From NCBI GenBank assembly GCA_050252545.1, contig JBFWKS010000028.1, forward strand, positions 1-26,088: a stretch of DNA of 26,088 bases, read 5' to 3'. This stretch comes from Patulibacter sp050252545. GTDB taxonomy: Bacteria > Actinomycetota > Thermoleophilia > Solirubrobacterales > Solirubrobacteraceae. Shown here piece by piece: positions 15,680 through 22,596 of the stretch (positions are counted from its first letter, which is position 1; each line of letters begins with the position of its first letter). The notes under the pieces were generated by a model. The model had not been told where the DNA came from, did not search any database, and worked only from the letters and a program-made list of their open reading frames with translations. Made by a program: the position numbers and the translations under genes.

Positions 15680-16786
15680 TCAGACGAAGCGGTGCTGCTC
15701 CGCCGTGGCCTCGCGGGCCCGGACGGCGAGCTCCGGCACCCCGATCGCGAGGCTCAGGAGGAAGAGGTCGTTCGGCCCGCTGAACTGGACCCGTCGGGCG
15801 TAGAGCGACTCGAGACCGATGGCGGCACGCCAGAACGCGAACGCGCGGTACCAGCCGAGCCCGTCGACGGCACGACCGGTGCGGGTCGCGTAGCGGTCGA
15901 TGAGCTCCGCCCGGGTCGGGAAGCCCCCGCCGGCGACGGCACCGGCCATCGACAGGAGCGTGCCGGAGTCATCTCCCGGCTCCGGCCACGTCGTCAGGAT
16001 CCAACCGAGGTCGACGAGCGGGTCCCCGACGGTCCCGATCTCCCAGTCGAGGATGCTCTGCAGCCGCGCGGGCGCGCCGGCGGCGAACATGACGTTGCCG
16101 AGCCGATAGTCCCCGTGGACCACCGTCCGCTCCCGGGGCTCCGGCGGCCGATTCCGTCGTAGCCAGACGGCGACCTCGTCGATCTCGGCGATGTCGCGCG
16201 TGCGGCTCTCCTGCCAGACGGCGTACCAGCGATGGATCTGTCGGTCGATGAACCCGGGACCGCGATCGATCGCGCGCAGCGCCGGCGCGCACGTGTCGAC
16301 CGCGTGGAGCTCGACCAGGGCGTCGACGAACTCGCCGGTGAGCGCGATGCGTCCCTCCGCGTCGTCGAGCGACTCCGGCAGGCTCGAGGTGATCACCGTC
16401 CCGTGGACCTCCTCCATGAGGTAGAACGGCACGCCGAGCAGCGTGGTGTCGTCGCAGGCGTGCAGCACCCGCGGGACCCGGGCGACGGTCGGCTCCAGTG
16501 CCTTCTGGACCCGGGCCTCGCGCATCACGTCGTGCGCGCTCGGATGGAACGGCGGCCGCGGTGGGCGACGCAGGATCGCCCGCAGGCCCTCCCGCTGCAC
16601 CCGGAAGGTGACGTTCGAGTGACCGCCCCCGATGAGCTGTGCGGTGAGCGCACCACTGCCGAGGCCGTGTCGGTCGAGGTACTCCTCCAGCGACCGGCGG
16701 ACCAGCAGCGGCGGCTGCGGCAGGCCCGCGGCCTCCTCGAGGGTCTCGACGATGGCGGGGCCGGCCGGTCGGTCGGAGTCATGCAC
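15680..16786 (-). CDS. APH-family phosphotransferase (ACAD10/11-type kinase, copy 2)
   Basis: A 368-residue paralogue of the kinase at 7726-8814; about half the residues are identical by eye. It shares the nucleotide loop IGGGHSNVTF, ILRRPPRPPF, the catalytic HGDYRLGNV (H224, D226, N231) and DWEIGTVGDP (D247). All catalytic positions are intact. Start is GTG at 16786 with a weak Shine-Dalgarno; the overlapping ATG at 16782 is out of frame. It lies upstream of livK2 on the same strand with a 146-nt gap, so it may be the first gene of the transporter unit or a separate transcript. The expected role is phosphorylation of a hydroxyacyl-CoA, by analogy with LvaA and ACAD10/11. Confidence 0.9.
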   Translation of the reverse strand: MHDSDRPAGPAIVETLEEAAGLPQPPLLVRRSLEEYLDRHGLGSGALTAQLIGGGHSNVTFRVQREGLRAILRRPPRPPFHPSAHDVMREARVQKALEPTVARVPRVLHACDDTTLLGVPFYLMEEVHGTVITSSLPESLDDAEGRIALTGEFVDALVELHAVDTCAPALRAIDRGPGFIDRQIHRWYAVWQESRTRDIAEIDEVAVWLRRNRPPEPRERTVVHGDYRLGNVMFAAGAPARLQSILDWEIGTVGDPLVDLGWILTTWPEPGDDSGTLLSMAGAVAGGGFPTRAELIDRYATRTGRAVDGLGWYRAFAFWRAAIGLESLYARRVQFSGPNDLFLLSLAIGVPELAVRAREATAEQHRFV

Positions 16787-17083
16787 GGAGGGTCCAGGCG
16801 ATCGGTCGGTCAGTGGCCACAGGTGACGTCGCGCACCCGATCGGGTCGGTGGGCGATCGCACCTGATCGCCCCGACCGTAACGGTGTGTGCGATCGCTAC
16901 GTTAATGCGCCGGCAGGCCGCGGCAACGGGCCGTCCGAGATCGGCGGACGGTCCAGCACGCTCACCCGGATGAAACCGCCGTCGCGCGCGTTGCCCGGCG
17001 CAGCTGCCGGGCCTCTGGTCCAGCCGTGCCGAACTCGACGATGCCCGGCGCGGCGTCCAGATCCAGGCCGAGCCGGGCGCCGG
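16787..17083 (-). other. Region after thiS: palindromes and coding-like debris, no thiG
   Basis: No intact gene is supported here. Minus-strand reading after the thiS stop gives LTGARLGLDLDAAPGIVEFG and beyond, ending at a stop at 16962. It has G/C-rich third positions, and a second frame (FIRVSVLDRPPISDGP) continues to a stop at 16897. This looks like decayed coding sequence of unknown family and does not match ThiG. The half nearer the kinase holds the palindromes ACCCGATCGGGT (16835-16846), ACCGTAACGGT (16875-16885) and two GCGATCGC copies in inverted array (16853-16861, 16889-16897). A hairpin CCGTCCG-N7-CGGACGG (16932-16950) could be a terminator for thiOS or a further TCCG-N7-CGGA site (F, 16934-16948). 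Confidence 0.45.
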
Positions 17084-17296
17084 TCAACCGCCCTGGATCG
17101 CCGAGAGCACCTCGACCCGCTGCCCGGCGCGCAGCACCACCGAGGGCCACTCCGCCCGGCGGACGACGTCGCCGTCGAGCGCGACCGCCACACCGCGCCC
17201 GCCGGGCGACAGGCCCAGGTCCTCCACGAGCCAGTCGACGGTGCGGCCGGCCACCGGCCGCAGCTCGCCGTTGACGGTCACCGAGTCATCGTCCAT
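17084..17296 (-). CDS. thiS: Sulfur carrier protein ThiS
   Basis: A 70-residue ubiquitin-like protein ending in the diagnostic Gly-Gly (VEVLSAIQGG). The segments VTVNGELRPV, TVDWLVEDL, RGVAVALDGDVV and RAGQRVEVL follow the ThiS fold. The C-terminal Gly is adenylated by ThiF and converted to the thiocarboxylate that supplies sulfur for the thiazole ring. Start ATG 17296 has AGGAG 8 nt upstream. It follows thiO by 36 nt. ThiG, its usual partner, is not found downstream. Confidence 0.93.
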   Translation of the reverse strand: MDDDSVTVNGELRPVAGRTVDWLVEDLGLSPGGRGVAVALDGDVVRRAEWPSVVLRAGQRVEVLSAIQGG

Positions 17297-17427
17297 CGGG
17301 TGCTCCTGCCGCAGGGGTGTTCGCGAACCGTCTCATCGTCCGTGGGGCATCCCGCCGCCGGGGGCGTTCGCCAGCCGCCCCATCGTCCATAGGGCGCTCC
17401 CGCCGCCGGGGGCGTTCGCGAACCGTC
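17287..17427. repeat. Three 47-bp imperfect tandem repeats at the thiO-thiS junction
   Basis: Units start at 17287, 17334 and 17381, each opening CATCGTCC and including a Gly/Pro-coding GCCGCCGGGGGC-like core and a GTTCGCGAACCG-like end (GTTCGCCAGCCG in the middle unit). They span the thiS start, the intergenic gap and the thiO 3' end. The thiS start motif ATGGACGATG is present in the first unit and copied inside thiO in the third. Confidence 0.9.
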
Positions 17428-18727
17428 GGGGGTCGACGTCCGGCGTCGCGACCCCGTGGCCGGTCGCACCGCCCGCCGCGGTGGTGCCGCGATCGGGGTC
17501 ACGGGTCGCGGTGCCGCCGTCGAGGCCCATCGCGTCGGCCAGGAGATCACCGGTGACCGACGCCCACAGCACGCCGTTGCGGTAGTGGCCGGCGCACCAC
17601 CAGAGCCCATCGGTCATCGCGGCGGGGCCGATCGTGGGCATCCCGTCGGGAGTCGCCGGGCGCAATCCCGCGATCGACTCCTCCAGCCGCAGCTCGAGCA
17701 GTCCGGGCACGAGCTCCGCGGCGTCGCGCAGCAGGTCGTGGACCGCGAGCGCGGTGACCGTGCGGTCGAATCCCTGCTCCTCGACGGTACCGCCGACGAC
17801 GTACCGGCCATCCGGGCGCGGCACGACGTAGCCCCCACCGAGGGCGAACCGCAGCACCCGGGACACCAGACCGGGCCCGTCCGGATCGCGCAGGATCAGC
17901 AGCTGGCCCTTGACCGGCCGCACCGGCACCCGGTCGCCGTCGGGCACGCCGACACCCCCGCCAGCCCACGGGCCGGTCGCCAGCAGGACCGCACCGGCGG
18001 CCAGCGTTCGCGGCGCCGCACCGCCCCAGCCGGTCTCGACAACGACATCCGGCGTCGCCACCGGACCATCGCCCCCCGGTATCGCCATCAGACCATCGCG
18101 ACCCGCCCGCCGCGGCACGTCGTCCAGCTCGACGCCGGTCGCCCGGCCGTCCTCCACCCGCACGGAGCGCACCGCCACACCGGTCCTCACGACCCCACCG
18201 GCCGCCGTGATCGCCCGGACGAGCGCCTGAACGACCCGACGGGGATCGACGGCCAGGTCGTCGGGGACGGCGAGCGCGGCGCGCAGGGTCGGGGCGAGCG
18301 CCGGCTCCAGGCGCCGGGCGGCCGACGGCAGCAGCCGCTCCACCTGCAACCCCATCCGCTCACGCACCAGGCGGAACCGCTCCAGGGCCTCGGCTTCGTC
18401 GCGGTCGCGGGCGATCGCCAACGACCCGGCGTCGAGCAACGGCAGCTCGATCGCCGACGCCGCCTCGAGCTCCCGCGCGAACGCCGGCCACGCGGTACGG
18501 GCCGCAACCCCCAACCGCAGCGCCGGCAGATGGTCGGACTCCGCCTCCGTGACCGGGGCGATCATCCCTGCCGCGACGTGGCTCGTGGCCGCCCCCGGCG
18601 CGTCGCGGTCGACCACGAGCACCGACGCCCCACGACGGACGAGCGCCCACGCCGCGGACAGGCCGGCCAGCCCGGCCCCGACGACGACGACGTCGTAGGT
18701 GGCGGCGGGTGTGGCGGGGGCGGGCAC
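17333..18727 (-). CDS. thiO: Glycine oxidase ThiO (FAD-dependent)
   Basis: A DAO-family flavoprotein of about 464 residues that oxidises glycine to the imine used for thiazole synthesis. The dinucleotide-binding motif DVVVVGAGLAGLSAAWAL lies near the N-terminus; HVAAGMIAPVTEAE, RPVKGQLLILR, YVVPRPDGRYVVGGT, LRPATPDGMPTIGP and GHYRNGVLWA are typical ThiO segments. The frame contains ATG at 18748, but that triplet is part of the conserved GUCAUGC of the TPP aptamer. GTG at 18727, just after the aptamer, is therefore the more likely start. The C-terminus has an unusual tail of about 50 residues, its end made of two copies of ANAPGGG encoded by the tandem repeats shared with the thiS leader. It is followed by thiS and is riboswitch-controlled. 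Confidence 0.93.
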   Translation of the reverse strand: MPAPATPAATYDVVVVGAGLAGLSAAWALVRRGASVLVVDRDAPGAATSHVAAGMIAPVTEAESDHLPALRLGVAARTAWPAFARELEAASAIELPLLDAGSLAIARDRDEAEALERFRLVRERMGLQVERLLPSAARRLEPALAPTLRAALAVPDDLAVDPRRVVQALVRAITAAGGVVRTGVAVRSVRVEDGRATGVELDDVPRRAGRDGLMAIPGGDGPVATPDVVVETGWGGAAPRTLAAGAVLLATGPWAGGGVGVPDGDRVPVRPVKGQLLILRDPDGPGLVSRVLRFALGGGYVVPRPDGRYVVGGTVEEQGFDRTVTALAVHDLLRDAAELVPGLLELRLEESIAGLRPATPDGMPTIGPAAMTDGLWWCAGHYRNGVLWASVTGDLLADAMGLDGGTATRDPDRGTTAAGGATGHGVATPDVDPRRFANAPGGGSALWTMGRLANAPGGGMPHGR

Positions 18728-18730
18728 GGT

Positions 18731-18820
18731 CGTCTCGCACGTCTGCATGACCAGACGGCTGGTGGCGGTCGGGGACCTCGTCCCCCTCTCAGCCCCGCGC
18801 TTCGGGGCTCCCGCTGGATC
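18731..18820 (-). promoter_or_regulatory. TPP riboswitch (THI element) upstream of thiO
   Basis: On the minus strand the aptamer reads GCGGGAGCCCC, then P2 closing on GGGGCTGAGAGGG (CUGAGA signature, 18787-18794), then P3 GGGGAC-gag-GTCCCC, CCGACCGCC, and a P5-like stem CGTCTG-GTCATG-CAGACG with the conserved GUCAUGC loop (18745-18751). The P5 stem bases differ from the common CCGG form but still pair. The 3' segment (GCGAGACG instead of GCGAAGGGA) is divergent. The aptamer abuts the proposed GTG start, so control is probably by blocking ribosome access. Confidence 0.88.
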
Positions 18821-18835
18821 TCGGGTCGAGCACCG

Positions 18836-18841
18836 ATCGTA
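18836..18841 (-). promoter_or_regulatory. Putative -10 element of the thiO transcript
   Basis: TACGAT (minus strand) would place the transcript start near 18829, just ahead of the TPP aptamer. No clear -35 is seen. Confidence 0.4.
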
Positions 18842-18872
18842 CCCCGGCCGGGCCCGCGGGCGCGCACGGTGG

Positions 18873-18878
18873 GACACT
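18873..18878 (+). promoter_or_regulatory. Putative -10 element of thiE (leaderless)
   Basis: GACACT ends 7 nt before the thiE ATG, predicting a transcript that begins at or one base before the start codon. No Shine-Dalgarno is visible. Confidence 0.4.
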
Positions 18879-18885
18879 CGCCCGC

Positions 18886-19566
18886 ATGACCCCCGAGCGA
18901 CGACGCGACCGGTTCCGGGCCGTGCGGCTGTACCTGGTCGCGCCCCTGACACCCGGCGGACGCCCGCTGACGGACGTCGCGACCGCCGCCATCGCGGGCG
19001 GCGTCGACGCTCTCCAGGTGCGCGACAAGCACGCCGGCGACGACGAGATCGTCACCGCGTTGCGGGCGCTGCGGCCGCTGTGCGACGCAACCGGCACGCT
19101 GCTGATGGTCAACGACCGCCCCGACCTGGCGGTCGCGGGCGGCGCCGACGGCGTGCACGTCGGCCAGGACGACATCGCGGTCTCCGATGCGCGGGCGGTG
19201 ATCGGCGACGACCGGCTGATCGGGCTCTCGACCCACGCACCGGGCGAGATCGACGCCGCGGCCGCCGAGGGGATCGCGGACCACATCGGCGTCGGCCCGA
19301 TCCACACCACGCCGACCAAGGCCGGTCGGCCCGCGGTCGGCACCGCGCTCGTGGAGCACGCCGCGAGCGGCACGCTGCCGTTCGTCGCGATCGGAGGGAT
19401 CGACCCCACGAACGCCCGCGCCGTGGTCGCGGCCGGGGCACGACGGATCGCGGTCGTCCGGGCCATCACCGATGCGGCGGACCCCCGTGCCGCCGCCGTG
19501 ACGCTGCGAGCGTTCGTCGACGCACGCGGTGATCGCGACCCCACGCCGGGCCCGCGCACGGCATGA
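18886..19566 (+). CDS. thiE: Thiamine-phosphate synthase ThiE
   Basis: A 226-residue TIM-barrel enzyme that couples HMP-pyrophosphate with thiazole phosphate to give thiamine phosphate. Conserved elements are LYLVAPL, GGVDALQVRDK (usually QLRxK), LLMVNDRPDLAVAGGADGVHVGQDD, LIGLSTHAPGE, HIGVGPIHTTPTKAG (phosphate and pyrophosphate binding) and FVAIGGIDPTNA. Length and motifs are normal. It diverges from the riboswitch-controlled thiOS operon across a 65-nt gap (from aptamer edge) and itself lacks a riboswitch. The last 15 or so residues are a nonconserved tail. Confidence 0.96.
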   Translation: MTPERRRDRFRAVRLYLVAPLTPGGRPLTDVATAAIAGGVDALQVRDKHAGDDEIVTALRALRPLCDATGTLLMVNDRPDLAVAGGADGVHVGQDDIAVSDARAVIGDDRLIGLSTHAPGEIDAAAAEGIADHIGVGPIHTTPTKAGRPAVGTALVEHAASGTLPFVAIGGIDPTNARAVVAAGARRIAVVRAITDAADPRAAAVTLRAFVDARGDRDPTPGPRTA

Positions 19567-19575
19567 TGGTCGGCG

Positions 19576-20190
19576 ATGGCAGGCGGCAAGCGCAAGCGCA
19601 AGCGGAGCACCCGACAGGCCCGTAGCCGCCAGACGGCGGTCAAGGCGACGGCCGGCGGCCCCGCACCCGCACCGTCCGCCGCCAAGGCCTCCGCCGCACC
19701 GTCGGGCAAGGGCGCGATGGCGCGCGGGTACGCCAAGGCCGAGGAGAAGAATCAGGCGATCCGCGAGTCGCTCCAGCCCTACAAGGAGGGCGAGCGTCCG
19801 CGGGAGATCATCTTCGCGCTCGTCTGGCTGGCGCTGATGGTCGGCAACTTCATCTACGGCGCGATCACGGTCGACACCGAGACCGGTGACCGCGAGAACG
19901 TCGTCGGCCGGATCCAGAACATCGGCCTGATGCTCCTGACGCTGCTGTCGGCGTGGGGCACGTGGCGGATGAAGTACTGGGCGCTGCTCGGCACCCAGAC
20001 CCTGATCGCGATCGCCGTGATCATGCTGACGCTCTTCGCGCTGACGACGACCGTCATCTGGCTGATCCCGCTGTCGCTCATCGTCGTCGGCCTGAGCGGC
20101 TGGCTCTTCATGCGGCTCGTCAAGGTCATGGCCCGGGTGCAGCTCGGCGAGCGCGAGGAGCGCGAGGCGCGGCGCCGCCCCCTCCGCTGA
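19576..20190 (+). CDS. Conserved-type four-helix membrane protein, unknown function
   Basis: A 204-residue protein, family not recognised. Residues 1-25 are very basic (GGKRKRKRSTRQARSRQ), followed by an Ala/Pro/Lys linker to about 50 and an amphipathic segment (YAKAEEKNQAIRESLQPYKEGERPRE). Four hydrophobic helices are predicted at about 78-97, 112-130, 134-156 and 159-180, and the tail is charged (GEREEREARRR). It starts 9 nt after the thiE stop, so it may be co-transcribed, though nothing ties it to thiamine. A possible -10 (CATGAT) lies within the thiE 3' end, 8 nt before the ATG. Confidence 0.8.
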   Translation: MAGGKRKRKRSTRQARSRQTAVKATAGGPAPAPSAAKASAAPSGKGAMARGYAKAEEKNQAIRESLQPYKEGERPREIIFALVWLALMVGNFIYGAITVDTETGDRENVVGRIQNIGLMLLTLLSAWGTWRMKYWALLGTQTLIAIAVIMLTLFALTTTVIWLIPLSLIVVGLSGWLFMRLVKVMARVQLGEREEREARRRPLR

Positions 20191-20195
20191 GCGGA

Positions 20196-20217
20196 CCGCC
20201 ACGCCGGGCGGTGGCGT
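20196..20217 (+). terminator. Possible terminator hairpin after the membrane-protein gene
   Basis: A 6-bp stem CGCCAC/GTGGCG with an 8-nt loop lies directly after the stop codon. There is no U-tract, so the call is weak. The remaining gap up to 20407 holds a possible -10 TAGGCT (20275-20280) for the downstream gene. Confidence 0.3.
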
Positions 20218-20407
20218 CCCACCGATCGGCGGGCACGGTCACGTCCGCGCAGCGAACCGACGGCAGGCGTCCGATAGGCTCGGGATCCGGCGATCGTCCC
20301 TGCGGGGACCGGCCGCGCGGCGTGCCCGCGGCCGTCGATCACCGACCCATCCCGACCCGCAAGCCCGCCCGCGCGGGCCCGACGCGAGAAGAGCAGAGAG
20401 ACCCCAC

Positions 20408-21787
20408 ATGGCGCAGTTCGACACGATCGTGATCGGTTCCGGACCCGGTGGTTACGTGACCGCGGTCCGTTCGGCGCAGTTGGGGTTCAAGACGCTGGTG
20501 GTGGAGAAGGACACCGTTGGTGGGCGGTGCTTGAACTATGCGTGCATTCCGGCGAAGGCGGTGCTGCGCTCGGCGGATGTGTTGCACGAGATCGAGCGGG
20601 CCGACGAGTTCGGGCTGAAGGTGCAGGGCGTGAGCGTGGACTTCGCGGCGGTGCAGGAGCGTCGTCGCCAGGTGATCTCGCAGTTGACCGGTGGCGTGGC
20701 CGGGCTGTTGAAGAAGAACGGCGTGGAGTACGTGGAGGGCGTCGGGTCGCTGGTGGGCGATGGTGGCGTGCAGGTCGCAGGCGAGACCCACACCGCGAAG
20801 AACATCGTGTTGGCGGCCGGGTCGGTTCGCCGCGCGATCCCGGGGGTGGAGTACGGCGGTCGCGTGATCGGCACCGAGGAGGCGTGGGCGCTGGACGAGC
20901 TTCCCGGGTCGATCGCGGTCGTCGGGGCCGGCGCATCCGGGACCGAGATCGCGTCCGCCTATGCGCGGTTGGGGGCGAAGGTCCAGCTGTTCGAGTTCCT
21001 CGATCGGGTGCTGCCGTCGGAGGATGTCGACATCTCGCGGGTCGCCAACCGGGATTTCAAGAAGCAGGGCATCGACGTGCACCTCTCGACGAGGGTCGCC
21101 GATGTGCAGACCACCGACGAGCGGGTGTCGTTCACGTTCCAGAAGGGCGATGGCGAGAAGGTCGATGGCCAGGCCGACTGGCTCGTGATCGCGACCGGTC
21201 GTGCCCCGGACGTCGAGGGCCTGGGGCTGGACAAGGCCGGGGTCAAGACCGACGAGAAGACCGGGCTGATCGAGGTCGACGGCCGGCAGCGGACGTCGGT
21301 CAAGGGGATCTGGGCGATCGGGGATCTCGTGCCCGGTCCGGCACTGGCGCACAAGTCCTCCGATGAGGGCGTGATCGCGGTCGAGGACGCCAAGGGCCTC
21401 GATACCCATCCGATCTCGTACGTGGACATTCCGCGGGCGACGTTCTGCCAGCCGAACGTCGGGTCGTTCGGGTTGACCGAGGCGCAGGCCAAGGAGCAGG
21501 GCTACGACGTCGTCGTCGGCAAGGTCCCGTATGGCGCGGTCGGTGGCGCGACGGTGTACGGCGAGGCCGGCACGATCAAGATCATCGGCGAGAAGAAGTA
21601 CGGCGAGCTGCTGGGTGGCCACATCGTCGGCGCGAAGGCGACCGAGATGATCCAGGAGCTCGTCAACGCCAAGGCGCTGGAGGGCGGCTACGCCGAGGTC
21701 GCCCGCACCATCCACGGCCACCCGACCCTCAGCGAGGGCGTCATGGAAGCCGCCCGCGCCGCCGACGGCTGGCTCATCCACGGGTGA
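20408..21787 (+). CDS. lpdA: Dihydrolipoyl dehydrogenase (E3)
   Basis: A 459-residue flavoprotein disulfide reductase that re-oxidises dihydrolipoamide for 2-oxoacid dehydrogenase or glycine-cleavage complexes. Motifs are the FAD fold IGSGPGGY (9-16), the redox-active disulfide in GGRCLNYACIPAKAVL (C41, C46), the NAD fold VVGAGASGTEIASAYARLG, the second FAD motif GIWAIGDLVPGPALAHKSSDEG, and the C-terminal catalytic HPTLSE. The start ATG follows GAGAAGAGCAGAGAG. The gene uses more TTG, GGT and GGG codons and is G-rich on the coding strand compared with its C-rich neighbours. No 2-oxoacid dehydrogenase E1/E2 genes are adjacent. Its stop overlaps the next gene (GTGA). Confidence 0.96.
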   Translation: MAQFDTIVIGSGPGGYVTAVRSAQLGFKTLVVEKDTVGGRCLNYACIPAKAVLRSADVLHEIERADEFGLKVQGVSVDFAAVQERRRQVISQLTGGVAGLLKKNGVEYVEGVGSLVGDGGVQVAGETHTAKNIVLAAGSVRRAIPGVEYGGRVIGTEEAWALDELPGSIAVVGAGASGTEIASAYARLGAKVQLFEFLDRVLPSEDVDISRVANRDFKKQGIDVHLSTRVADVQTTDERVSFTFQKGDGEKVDGQADWLVIATGRAPDVEGLGLDKAGVKTDEKTGLIEVDGRQRTSVKGIWAIGDLVPGPALAHKSSDEGVIAVEDAKGLDTHPISYVDIPRATFCQPNVGSFGLTEAQAKEQGYDVVVGKVPYGAVGGATVYGEAGTIKIIGEKKYGELLGGHIVGAKATEMIQELVNAKALEGGYAEVARTIHGHPTLSEGVMEAARAADGWLIHG

Positions 21788-22596
21788 CCGACCACCCCGA
21801 ACCCGACGCCGCCCCGCTCCCCGTCACCCGCTGGCCGGGTGGCGGCGCCGCCGCGGACGGCGTCGGGACCGGTGAGGACGTCGCGGCCGGCCACGGTCGC
21901 GACACGGAAGCGCCCGTCCATGCCGGCCGGGTCGGCGACGACCACGGACACGGTCAGGGGCCCGACCCCGCCGACGGCGGCGTCGGGGACGGGATCCCCG
22001 ACCCCGAGGGGCCGCCGGCGTTCTACTTCGACTTCCGCGACCCGGAGTCGTACCTCGCCGCCGAGCGCGTGATGGCCACCCTGCCGGTGGCGACGCCATG
22101 GGTGCCGATCGACGCGTCGCGCCTGCCCGGCCCGCACGCGTGGGAGGGGTTCCGCTGCGAGCACGACGAGGACGCCTGGCGCGAGTGCATCGCCCGGACC
22201 GCCGGCGAGCGCGGTCTGCAGCCCCTGCACTGGCCGCCCGCGGTGCCGTTCGACAGCACGCTCGCGCTGCGCGCCGCCTGGTACGCCAAGGGCCTCGGCC
22301 GGGTCGTGTCGGTGTCGCTGCCCGCCTTCCGTCAGGCCTACGCCGGCGGGCACGACCTGGCGACCGAGTCGTTCGTCCTGATCGCCGCGTCGGCCGCCGA
22401 GATGCACCCCCGCGCCGTGCTCCAGGCGATGGACCGTGCGCCGATCATCGACGCACTGACCGCCGCCACCGACCGTGCGATCGAGCGTGGCGTGCGCACC
22501 GTCCCGGCGGTCTGGACCGGCGACCGGGTGTTCCACGGCGACGACGGCATCGACGCCGCGGCCGCAGCGCTCGCCGAGCGGCTTTCCGGGGACTGA
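21784..22596 (+). CDS. DsbA / 2-hydroxychromene-2-carboxylate isomerase-like protein
   Basis: A 270-residue protein. The first 75 or so residues are low-complexity, rich in Gly, Asp, Pro and His (GHGRDTEAPVHAGRVGDDHG). A thioredoxin-like domain with helical insert follows, beginning AFYFDFRDPESYLAAERV, the hallmark of the HCCA-isomerase/DsbA-like family. Later blocks are CIARTAGERGLQPLHWPP, SVSLPAFRQAYAGGHDL and GVRTVPAVWTGDRVFHGDDGID (cis-Pro loop). There is no CxxC, so it is not a disulfide oxidase. The usual SP of the isomerase N-terminal motif is replaced by DP, so glutathione-type isomerase activity is doubtful. GTG 21784 overlaps the lpd stop; the true start could lie further in, ahead of the conserved domain. 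Confidence 0.82.
   Translation: MTDHPEPDAAPLPVTRWPGGGAAADGVGTGEDVAAGHGRDTEAPVHAGRVGDDHGHGQGPDPADGGVGDGIPDPEGPPAFYFDFRDPESYLAAERVMATLPVATPWVPIDASRLPGPHAWEGFRCEHDEDAWRECIARTAGERGLQPLHWPPAVPFDSTLALRAAWYAKGLGRVVSVSLPAFRQAYAGGHDLATESFVLIAASAAEMHPRAVLQAMDRAPIIDALTAATDRAIERGVRTVPAVWTGDRVFHGDDGIDAAAAALAERLSGD

Noticed and set aside
16934..16948. Fifth exact TCCG-N7-CGGA match (site F) as a firm operator
   Set aside because: Its arms extend to a strong 7-bp hairpin (CCGTCCG/CGGACGG) downstream of thiS and overlap coding-like debris, so a terminator is equally likely; kept only as a weak member.
18746..18748. ATG as the thiO start
   Set aside because: It is the conserved AUG of the TPP aptamer GUCAUGC loop; GTG 18727 fits better.
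17456..18889. Plus-strand open frame of over 470 codons opposite thiO
   Set aside because: It is antisense to a clear ThiO with conserved FAD motifs, and its translation is low-complexity Arg/His/Gln-rich.
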